A stretch of 64,000 nucleotides of DNA from Armatimonadota bacterium. GTDB taxonomy: Bacteria > Armatimonadota > UBA5829 > DTJY01. Numbering within the stretch: the stretch's first letter is position 1; each line of letters begins with the position of its first letter. Positions 33,489-42,100 of the stretch are shown piece by piece. The notes beneath the pieces are model-generated. The model saw only the letters and a list, made by a program, of their open reading frames with translations. It made no database searches and had not been told where the DNA came from. Location of the stretch: contig JAIMAU010000001.1 of the NCBI GenBank assembly GCA_023511795.1, forward strand, positions 574,384 through 638,383, given 5' to 3'. A program made the translations under genes and the position numbers.

Positions 33489-34070
33489 CTAGAATAAAAA
33501 CCTCAGTATCTTGCTAATAAAACCTTCTTTTGTACGGTTACCTACCGGGCCTTTGCCAATGGTTTCAATCCTAACATCAGCCAAATTAGTTGAAAGTACT
33601 GTGTTATCAGACCTGATGTCTTGAGGCCGAACAATCCCCGTCAGAATTATGGTTTGTTTATCACCATTCATGTTGAGCGATCGCTCGGCTTTAATTTCGA
33701 GATTGCCGTTCTTTTGAACATTTGTTACGGTAGCAGCAAGTCGGGTCTCGAACTTGTTGCTTACCACGCTTTCGCCGGACGTCGAGCTATTCTGTGATGA
33801 AGTATAGCCAAGCTCGGGAACCAATTTCAGAAATGGACCAATGCCTGCTGCATTGTCATGCTCAAGGCTCTTGTCAAAGCTTTGTCCAGCTTTTTGTGAA
33901 GCGGCGGACTGTTCAACGATTAATACTGTAATTAAATCGCCAACCTTGCTTGGCCTTAAATCAGCAAAGAGGCTTTTCTCCGTTGGCTGCCATAGTGAAT
34001 CAGCACAGAGAGATGTGATTGTAGCTATAAGCAAAACAATACTTAAAAATGCGAATCTTCTGAGTAACAT
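33489..34070 (-). CDS. flgH: flagellar L-ring protein FlgH
   Basis: FlgH forms the outer-membrane L ring. The 193-residue protein has an N-terminal signal sequence ending at TSLCADSLW; the Cys could be lipidated, though the lipobox (Leu at -1) is atypical. Conserved segments are SLFADLRPSKVGDLITVLIVE in parts, and NGNLEIKAERSLNMNGDKQTIILTGIVRPQDI in parts. It lies between flgA and flgI. Confidence 0.95.
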   Translation of the reverse strand: MLLRRFAFLSIVLLIATITSLCADSLWQPTEKSLFADLRPSKVGDLITVLIVEQSAASQKAGQSFDKSLEHDNAAGIGPFLKLVPELGYTSSQNSSTSGESVVSNKFETRLAATVTNVQKNGNLEIKAERSLNMNGDKQTIILTGIVRPQDIRSDNTVLSTNLADVRIETIGKGPVGNRTKEGFISKILRFLF

Positions 34071-34072
34071 TG

Positions 34073-35047
34073 CTACGTCCTCCTGTCAAGTGAAATCTCG
34101 ATAATCCCAGGTGCGGTTACTGTCCCGCGGACTTCTTGGGAGTCTCTAAACAATCTAACTTTAATGCGGTCGCCAATGCGGCCTTCTTGCACAGCAACGC
34201 CTTTGTCGCTCACACTGACTGCTCCGTTGTTTACAAAAACAATCACTGCGTCGCCTGATTTAATTACTGGAGGGGATGCTATCCATCCTCGACGAAGTAC
34301 CGAACCCTGTGGAATTGGCACACATGCACTCCATCCTGCTTCTGGCTTGCCAATTATAATGTCATTTGGAAGGTTGGTTATGTCTCGTTCTTCAAGCGAG
34401 ATATTTGACGCATCTAACTCTTCATCTTTTGCGATGGTTTTTGTCGCTACCGGCACTTGTGCGATAACTTTGATTAGAGCTGGGACGTAGACCGTCCGGT
34501 AAGTTCTGCCATCAATTACTATCTCGATGGGAACATTCACGCGACCTTTTAGTTGTTTATTTGAGGATTTGACTCTTAGTTCAAGTTTGCCGATTGGGAC
34601 TTCCTGGTCAGTTGGCAATCGAACGATTTCTGCTGATGCAACGCCAGGCAAATCTTCCTTTTTAGATACGTATTCCCGAACAGCATCAAAAAGCATTTCA
34701 CCAGTAACGAGTAACGCCCGCCTTTTTATGCTAACCAAATCAGGGCAAAGAAACACAATTGAGTTACTCCAAAGGCCAACCCGTCGAAGAGCGGTAGTAA
34801 TCTGTGAGCGTGTCAGTTCTCGAGACTTGCCAGGGAGTGGTGAGCAACATATAACGGTTTTCTTTGCTTTTTCAGCAAATGCTTGGTCATCCACTTTTAT
34901 TGTTGCAATGTCCCCGAGAGTGATGGTTTGGCTTTCCACTTCACAGGAAGGTCTGACTTGTATGGTTAGTTGCGGCGTTGCGATTGCTGGAACGATGGCC
35001 AACATTAACCCCAAAATTAGCACATATTTGGTAATTTGCTTGGACAT
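34073..35047 (-). CDS. flgA: flagella basal body P-ring formation protein FlgA
   Basis: FlgA is the periplasmic chaperone for FlgI. A signal peptide (about 1-24) is followed by a region with repeated beta structure and a C-terminal SAF domain (VPVATKTIAKDEELDASNISLEERDI in segments, then GDAVIVFVNNGAVSVSDKGVAVQEG in segments). At 324 residues it is longer than the E. coli protein (about 219). The stop lies 3 nt before the flgH start. Confidence 0.93.
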   Translation of the reverse strand: MSKQITKYVLILGLMLAIVPAIATPQLTIQVRPSCEVESQTITLGDIATIKVDDQAFAEKAKKTVICCSPLPGKSRELTRSQITTALRRVGLWSNSIVFLCPDLVSIKRRALLVTGEMLFDAVREYVSKKEDLPGVASAEIVRLPTDQEVPIGKLELRVKSSNKQLKGRVNVPIEIVIDGRTYRTVYVPALIKVIAQVPVATKTIAKDEELDASNISLEERDITNLPNDIIIGKPEAGWSACVPIPQGSVLRRGWIASPPVIKSGDAVIVFVNNGAVSVSDKGVAVQEGRIGDRIKVRLFRDSQEVRGTVTAPGIIEISLDRRT

Positions 35048-35053
35048 TTATCG

Positions 35054-35842
35054 TTACCGCCTCAAATTGTTTGCGATGCTCAGCATGTCATCTGCTGTTT
35101 GGATAGCCTTGGAATTGACCTCGTAGGCACGTTGAGCGACAATCATGTTGACCATTTCCTCGACAACCTTTACGTTGGACATCTCAACAAACCCATGGGC
35201 AATTGTTCCAAGCCCATTGAGACCAGGTGTGTCTACTATCGGTTCGCCCGAAGCGGCTGTTGGTGCCAAAAGATTGCGGCCAAGGTTATTCAGACCTGCT
35301 GGATTGATGAATTTAGCTATCTGTATCTGCCCCAGCTCCTGAGGGGTAGTTTGGCCAGCCATTGTGACAGATACTGTTCCATCTGAACCAATGCTGATGC
35401 TTGTTGCTTCGGCTGGGATTGTAATTTCTGGGTCGAGAGGATACCCATCTGCTGTGACTATGCGACCTTGCGAGTCTAGCTTGAATGTGCCATCCCGAGT
35501 ATAGGCAGTGGTTCCATTGGGAAGCAGTACTTGGAAAAATCCATCACCTTCAATCACAAGATCTAGCGGATTGTTGGTCTGCTGGAAATCACCCTGCGAG
35601 AATATTCTGGTAATCGCAGCTGGTCTTGTGCCAAGGCCAACTTGGATGCCTGTAGGAACCATTGATCCTTGGGCTTCCGTTGTGCCTGCAGTCCTAAGCG
35701 TCTGATAAAGAAGATCTTGGAAATCAACCCGGCTCTTTTTAAATCCTGGTGTGTTTACGTTAGCCAGATTGTTTGAGATTACATCAATGTTTAGCTGTTG
35801 TGCTGCCATGCCGGTTGCGGCGGTCCACAGCGATCTTATCAT
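35054..35842 (-). CDS. flgG: flagellar distal rod protein FlgG
   Basis: FlgG is the distal rod subunit. It begins [31 protein letters not shown] in two family segments and ends [35 protein letters not shown]-type helix, all characteristic of FlgG; the 262-residue length is exact for the family. The start overlaps no neighbour; flgF lies 12 nt upstream. Confidence 0.96.
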   Translation of the reverse strand: MIRSLWTAATGMAAQQLNIDVISNNLANVNTPGFKKSRVDFQDLLYQTLRTAGTTEAQGSMVPTGIQVGLGTRPAAITRIFSQGDFQQTNNPLDLVIEGDGFFQVLLPNGTTAYTRDGTFKLDSQGRIVTADGYPLDPEITIPAEATSISIGSDGTVSVTMAGQTTPQELGQIQIAKFINPAGLNNLGRNLLAPTAASGEPIVDTPGLNGLGTIAHGFVEMSNVKVVEEMVNMIVAQRAYEVNSKAIQTADDMLSIANNLRR

Positions 35843-35854
35843 TGCTCAATCCTC

Positions 35855-36535
35855 CTAAACTGTTCTAGGCATTTGGTTGATGACTTTGTCGAGTGTTTGG
35901 TCTATCGATTGGATGACTTTTTGATTTGCTTCGTATGTTCGTAACGCGCTAATCATAGAGACCATCTCAAGTACGACGTTAACATTCGAACCTTCTAAAC
36001 TTCCCTGTATAACTTTTCCCGGGGTATTTGAACTATCGGTGTGAATGCGAAGCTTGTTAACAATTGTGCCGCTAACTTTCACGTTCCCTTCGGGTTCCAC
36101 CGACCAATTATCACTGGTTATTGTTATCGGCCCATTTTCGCCAAGAACGAGGTTTCCTTCTTGTGTAACCAACTGCCCGGCCTGATTGAGCTTGAAATTT
36201 CCACTTCTTGTAATAATTTCGCCGGTGGGTGTACTAACTACGAAAAAACCAGGGCCATCAATTGCCAAGTTAGTCTTAGATTCCGTGTCAATCATCTGAC
36301 CAATGGTTTCGTCTTGCTTGGTGTTAAGTATTGGGATTACACATTTGACTTGGGTGGCAGATGGTCGAGACTCAGCACCATGAGCGTTTGAGAGTTCAGC
36401 TATAAAATTGGAAAATGAAACCCGCGTGCGTTTGAATCCTGGAGTGCTTACGTTTGCTAAGTTGTTTGAGATAATATCTTGTTGGTCCAGTTGCGCTATC
36501 ATTGCTGACGCAGATGCATATAAACCCTGAATCAC
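35855..36535 (-). CDS. flgF: flagellar rod protein FlgF
   Basis: FlgF is a proximal rod subunit of the FlgG family. It has the N-terminal signature [20 protein letters not shown] and the C-terminal helix EGSNVNVVLEMVSMISALRTYEANQKVIQSID in segments. At 226 residues it is a little short. It opens the minus-strand flagellar run. A weak sigma-54-like sequence on the minus strand (36594-36607, -12 element TTGA instead of TTGC) lies upstream. Confidence 0.93.
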   Translation of the reverse strand: MIQGLYASASAMIAQLDQQDIISNNLANVSTPGFKRTRVSFSNFIAELSNAHGAESRPSATQVKCVIPILNTKQDETIGQMIDTESKTNLAIDGPGFFVVSTPTGEIITRSGNFKLNQAGQLVTQEGNLVLGENGPITITSDNWSVEPEGNVKVSGTIVNKLRIHTDSSNTPGKVIQGSLEGSNVNVVLEMVSMISALRTYEANQKVIQSIDQTLDKVINQMPRTV

Positions 36536-36664
36536 TTTGCGTTACCTCCGCATTACTTTTCGACCGTCTGGCGGTGTAACTTTAGCGGTATTTTCAAATG
36601 TCTTGCCAGTAGCCAAATTCCATAAGTTCAATGTCGTTTAGGCAAATGATGCCCTACAATTCCC

Positions 36665-36680
36665 TGGCATAGTAATTGCT
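36665..36680 (+). promoter_or_regulatory. sigma-54 type promoter of the glycosyltransferase block
   Basis: TGGCATAGTAATTGCT (36665-36680) has GG (36666-36667) and GC (36678-36679) exactly 10 nt apart with good flanking agreement to the RpoN consensus. Transcription would begin near 36691 and read into the phosphatase at 36771. It lies in the divergent gap between flgF and the sugar genes. Confidence 0.7.
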
Positions 36681-36770
36681 GTATATTCAGTGCTCTGAAT
36701 GCTATCGAAAGGTGCTGCTTGCATTAAGAACGGTAACTAATAAGTATGTGGGGAGATATTCTCCAGGCAA

Positions 36771-37265
36771 ATGGATATTAGGCGGCATTCTGATTACAAA
36801 CCTATAAAAATTGCTTTCTTCGATGTGGACGGCGTCCTTACGGATGGAACAAAGTTCTATCACGAAGACGGCACAGTTTCTAAGCTTTTTCACGACCAAG
36901 ATAGCACAGGCTTGCGAATGTTAACCCAAAATGGGGTGGAGGTCATTATAATTTCCGCCGATGAGCGCGTTAATAGAAATTGGGCGGAACATCAAAGCCT
37001 GCCTTTCTATTGCACAGCTGACAAGGCAGAAACCGTAGCAGAGTTATTGGACAAGAAGGGATATGATGGCAAATCGGCGGCTTTTGTGGGAGATGACCTG
37101 AGGGATCTTGAAGCCATGAAGCTTGTTAGATATTCAATGGCGCCTGCAAATGCATCGCAGCAAGTGCGTCGAGTGGCGAGGTTTCGGCTTCGCCGTGCCG
37201 GTGGCTCGGGTGCTGGGCGTGAGGCGGCAGAATTAATTTTGCGGATAAACCGTTTTATTTTTTAG
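36771..37265 (+). CDS. KdsC-family HAD phosphatase
   Basis: A 164-residue HAD hydrolase without cap domain, of the KdsC (3-deoxy-manno-octulosonate 8-phosphate phosphatase) type. Catalytic Asp18 and Asp20 are in FFDVDGVLTDG, Ser62 in motif II, and Asp108/Asp109 of GDDLRD in motif IV. The C-terminal GGSGAGREAAELIL is typical of tetrameric KdsC-like enzymes. No kdsA or kdsB is in the window, so the substrate is probably another sugar phosphate. With the kinase/nucleotidyltransferase fusion that follows, it may prepare an activated sugar (inference). Confidence 0.85.
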   Translation: MDIRRHSDYKPIKIAFFDVDGVLTDGTKFYHEDGTVSKLFHDQDSTGLRMLTQNGVEVIIISADERVNRNWAEHQSLPFYCTADKAETVAELLDKKGYDGKSAAFVGDDLRDLEAMKLVRYSMAPANASQQVRRVARFRLRRAGGSGAGREAAELILRINRFIF

Positions 37266-37331
37266 AAATATCGCTTGTTACTGCGATTGAATATGTGGTG
37301 TTCTAAATTTCAGGAAGTAAAGGAGTAGCCA

Positions 37332-39101
37332 ATGAGAAGCGTGGTGTTGCTCGCGGCAGGAATGGGAACAAGGCTTGGCTCAATGACAGAAAAGTTGCCC
37401 AAATGCCTTATTCCATTTAATGGTAAAACGCTTCTAGAGTACACCATTGAGAAGCTCCTACGCTTTAACTTTGATAATATCGTGGTAGTTGCTGGTTATC
37501 GCCATGAACAAGTGCGCCGGATTGTTCCGGATATCTTGGTGAACGAGGATTATGCCACCACCCAGCCTCCTTATTCCCTCCGTATAGGTCTTGAAAGAGT
37601 CCCTCATGGACCTGTTCTTGTCATGGATGCGGATATTTATTTCGAGGATCGTGTGCTCGAGGAAATTCTCAAAATGGGGGACAGGTCTTTTGTTATTACC
37701 TACACTGCCGAATCTAAGCTGGAGCCAGGTAGCCGTGTGAATGTTAAAGATGGTCGAGTCGTTCAAATCGGACGCTATATTTCACCCTTATTCCCTTGGC
37801 AAATCCACAGCGGGATTACTCATATTAGTTCGGCCGACTTTGATTACTACAAGTATCTTGCCAATCAGGATACATTCCGCACAACCGAAATGCATGTTCT
37901 TTTGAATGAATTGTGCAAGAAAAGACCAATTCTTGCTATCAATATGGAGAAAGCAAGGGTTGAGCGAAAAACAGGGGATATCTTTCTCGATGGAGGTTCA
38001 TTTTCTGACGTATTAGTGACCGAGGAGGACAATATAATAAGGAAGGAAAGCGCGAAGGATACGGAAAGGCTAATAAACGAGATATATTATCTCCGTGATT
38101 TGCCTGAAGACCTTCGGCCCTATTTTACAGAGCTTTTGGATTACAGCGTCGAAGGACCAGTTGTTTGGTATACGATGCCACATTATCCTCAGCCTTCGCT
38201 TAAGAAGCTTATTCTTTCAGGCCAGTTTACCGCACTTGATGCAGTAGAAGTTCTTACTAGAATAGTTAAATTCCTAGTTGAAAAGGTCTACGTGCTGCGT
38301 CGTATCGATGCCCCGGCAAGCTACACTGCTTCTGTGCACTTTAATAGGGTTGATGTTCGCCGTGAAATGGCTTTAAAGCGAGCTCCAATATTAAAGCAGG
38401 TTTTTGGGGCAAAGCATTACATAATTAACGGCTTGGAGTATGAGAATCCGTTTGACATAATCGAAAAGATTAGAACTCGTGTAAAATTGGTGAGCACTCT
38501 TCAACCGCCGTATCTGTGCATGATTCACGGCGATCCACATTTCGACAACCTGCTGATTGACACGTCGCAGACGCCTTGCGGTTTTCGCCTGGTAGACCCG
38601 AAGGGTTTCTGTGCCGGAGACCCCATGTACGATATATCTAAGCTTTTCCATGATTTTCAAGGTCTTTACGACTTTATATATGAATACATGTTTGATTTGA
38701 ATTGGCAACTGCAAGGTGATGTTTTTGAAGCCGAATTCCAAATTCATAACTGTGCCGCGCTTCGAGAGTTTCAAAAGATTAATGAATATTTCCCAACAAT
38801 TGTTTCACAGTTTTTTGAGAGCGACCCAAACTGGTATTTGCGCATGAAATTCATTGAGGCAATTCATTTTAATTGCCTTCAGCCGTTTCATATTAAAGGA
38901 GATGGCATAGAGTCGAAAGCAATTGCTATGTTTCTTGTTGGCGTTCAGCAGATGAACAACTTTTGGGAAATGGTCCCACCCGACCTCAAGAAGGAAGATA
39001 TGAAGTATAAGTTGGTTAATATCAACACTATTGAGGACTTTACATACGCACGAAGCCTGATTAAGTCAGATTTGAATGAAGAACAAGCAAAAGCAGCTTG
39101 A
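37332..39101 (+). CDS. nucleotidyltransferase fused to APH/choline-kinase-like domain
   Basis: A bifunctional 589-residue cytosolic enzyme. Residues 1-220 form an NTP transferase with the G-x-G-T-R loop (10-14) and metal-binding Asp99/Asp101 (LVMDAD). This resembles LicC or sugar-1-phosphate nucleotidyltransferases. Residues about 225-560 form a phosphotransferase (APH family) with the catalytic HGDPHFDN (399-406) and DPKG (422-425). Such a fusion can phosphorylate a small molecule or sugar and then activate it with a nucleotide. Sequence alone does not give the substrate. Lies 66 nt after the phosphatase. Confidence 0.88.
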   Translation: MRSVVLLAAGMGTRLGSMTEKLPKCLIPFNGKTLLEYTIEKLLRFNFDNIVVVAGYRHEQVRRIVPDILVNEDYATTQPPYSLRIGLERVPHGPVLVMDADIYFEDRVLEEILKMGDRSFVITYTAESKLEPGSRVNVKDGRVVQIGRYISPLFPWQIHSGITHISSADFDYYKYLANQDTFRTTEMHVLLNELCKKRPILAINMEKARVERKTGDIFLDGGSFSDVLVTEEDNIIRKESAKDTERLINEIYYLRDLPEDLRPYFTELLDYSVEGPVVWYTMPHYPQPSLKKLILSGQFTALDAVEVLTRIVKFLVEKVYVLRRIDAPASYTASVHFNRVDVRREMALKRAPILKQVFGAKHYIINGLEYENPFDIIEKIRTRVKLVSTLQPPYLCMIHGDPHFDNLLIDTSQTPCGFRLVDPKGFCAGDPMYDISKLFHDFQGLYDFIYEYMFDLNWQLQGDVFEAEFQIHNCAALREFQKINEYFPTIVSQFFESDPNWYLRMKFIEAIHFNCLQPFHIKGDGIESKAIAMFLVGVQQMNNFWEMVPPDLKKEDMKYKLVNINTIEDFTYARSLIKSDLNEEQAKAA

Positions 39102-39125
39102 GAATACCAAAACGGAGAAGTGCGA

Positions 39126-42100
39126 ATGGTAGAAAAAAAGGTTCTAGGAAGGCATGAGAGAAGAGTAGCTTGTTATGCGACGTTACCGTTCCAATTGCGG
39201 TCTCTCAAACCAATCGCTGATGGATTTGAGGATTCACTTATTAGCTATAGTCATAAGGAGATAATGGATTGGCAGCCAGATGTTATTATTACTGCCGATG
39301 TCTCACAGTTGCCTCTTTTTCGTGAGTACTGCGATGCCCACAATGTCTTATTAATAGGTATGAGACATGGTCCAGCTACAAAATACACTTCTCCTGAAAA
39401 AGAATACTCCGTCGCAGACTATGTTTGCGCCAGCGATTGGGATGTGGACGATTTTACGAAGGCTGATGTTAGACCGAAACGAGGTTTCTTGCTTACCGGC
39501 AATCCCTGGGTAGACGACGTATTCAAAATTCCCGAGCGCAAACTTTGTAAGGATGCTCCTACAATTCTTTTTGCTCCAACCTATAATCCTGAAGTCAGCG
39601 CGGCTAAGTTTTTCGAAGATAAGCTTGCAAATCTTATCCATTCGGTATATCCAAAAAGTAAAATCATTATCAAACCGCATCCTGCTATTCTACAATATGA
39701 CCATCCGTATGTTGTTCAACACCGCGAAATATTTCGCCGATGGATTAGACAGTGGCTTGCTATATGCCAGGATTCGAATCTTGTTTCATTGATTGATGAC
39801 CCCACAGCATCAATTAGTCGGTTCTTTCCAGATGCGGATATTCTAATTTCTGATGGCTCATCGTTAATATTTGAGTTCATGGTGCTAAATCGCCCAATTC
39901 TTTTGTATACGAGCCCTGAGAAAGTAGGAATATGGGAGTATGATTCAAGGGCGCTTGGCAATGCCTGGCGCGATGTGGGAACGGAGTTCACTACGCGAGA
40001 GGAGTTCATTTTTGCTTTAAAGAACGCTTTTGTCAATCATTCCGAAAAACACAGCGCAAAGCAGAAGCAGTACACAAATATTCTTTATGGCAACTACCAA
40101 GATGGGCGATCAACAGAACGAGTAATCCAAAGCATCAAAAATCTGCCTTATCTGGATATAGCGCTTCTAGCGGACAAAAATGCAAGCCATGTAAGAGAGT
40201 TCAGCGAAGGGTTGAGCAATATTCTCAGGAATAGCACCATACATGTTCTTGAAAACATAGAACCTGAGGAAAAAGACTTTCAGCTAAATGCCTTTTTTGA
40301 GAAGAGCGATTCACAGTTTGTTATGGTGATTGATTATGATGGGGGAAAGAAGTTGCAATGTGCAGATTTCGTTAGCCGTTCGCTACAAATTATGTCGCAA
40401 GACGAATCAATTGCAGCTGCCGGCAGGTTGGTAGATGGGTGGATTGAACGCAGTTTTGCAATTTTTGATAGAAAAAAGGTCTTGGGCGTGGGTGGATTCT
40501 CCAAGTCAGATTCTGACTTATGCATGAGGCTTTTAGAGAAAGGTTGGAAAGTAATCTCTGCATGGGACGATAGACCGGTGATTAGATTTGAAAGCGGCTT
40601 TTATGATGAGGAATACGGCGTGCGGTGGATGGCAGAAGAAGCAGTTATGCGTGTTGGATGGAGTGTGTGCAACGTTAAGAAATTCCCACCTTTATGCCTC
40701 ACATTCGATGTTGTGTGTTCGAATTCCAAACATTATCCAAACTTCCCATTTAACCTAAAAATATGCGAAGGCGATGCAACAATTAAAGAAATTCGCTTTG
40801 ATAAGTCCTATAAGAAAGAAAAAGTTGAGATTTTGCTTCCTTGTATTACAGGACCCCATATTCTTCGATTTATAAGCGATGAGTCCTATGTCCCTCGCGA
40901 GATTGGCATAAACGGCGACCCTAGAAGGCTTTCAGTAATGGTTAACAATGTAAAACTAAATGAGCAATTCCTACATAAACATATACAGACTGAATGCCCA
41001 GTTCGTTTAATTGCCTTCTACTTGCCGCAGTTTCATCCCATACCTGAAAACGATAAGTGGTGGGGAAAAGGCTTTACGGATTGGGATAATGTTCAAAAAG
41101 CTAAACCATTATTTAAGGGACACTACCAACCACACGTGCCCGCAGACTTAGGTTATTATGACCTTCGTAACCCTGAAGTTCGTGAAGCGCAAGCTGAAAT
41201 GGCAAAAAAATATGGGATAGAAGGCTTTTGTTACTGGCATTATTGGTTCAATGGAAAAATGCTGCTAGAGAGACCATTTAATGAGGTGCTTGAGTCTGGA
41301 GAGCCTGATTTTCCCTTCTGTCTTGCGTGGGCTAATGAGAATTGGACGCGAAATTGGGATGGGCATGAAAACCTAATTCTTCAGCCTCAGGAGTATGGTG
41401 GAGAGGCTGATGATATTGCTCATTTCGAATGGTTGCTAAAGGCATTTAGAGACCCACGATACATTAAAGTAGATGGGAAGCCCTTATTCCTTATATACAG
41501 ACCCATGGATATCCCAAATGTTGAAAAAACGCTTGCATTGTGGCGGCAGTTAGCTAGGAGTTCTGGGTTGCAAGGCTTGTATGTAACCGCCATCAGAATC
41601 AGTCTCGACAAAACGGTAGACGGGTACTGGTTAAAGCAAGGTTTCGATGCTGAGCTACTATTTCAGCCATCTTTTGGAAAGCTGTGGGATAAATATGGAG
41701 CGGGTGAACTCCCGGGGGTTCTTAATAAATATGGCGAGGGTGATGGCGAGCCTGGGCTTATTTTGAATTACAATGACGCGTGGCGTGTAATGGCTGGCAT
41801 GGAAGGCAACTGTTTGCGAACAGTAGTGCCTTCTTGGGATAACACTCCACGTAGAAAATATGGGGCTTTCATTCTAAGAGATTCTACGCCTAAGGCATAT
41901 GGCGAGTGGCTAAAACTTGAAATTGAGCGTGTGAGCAGTAGGCCTCCAGAACAGCGGATTGTCTTTATCAATGCTTGGAATGAATGGGGTGAGGGTAATC
42001 ATTTGGAGCCAGATGTTCGCTTCGGGCATGGCTACCTCGAGGCTACCAAGCGAGCAATTATTGGTGTTCAAACAGCAAGGCTTTATTCAGTGGGTAGGTT

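Noticed and set aside
36594-36607. Sigma-54 promoter for flgF on the minus strand
   Set aside because: Spacing is right, but the -12 element is TTGA instead of TTGC. I keep it only as a weak possibility in the flgF entry.
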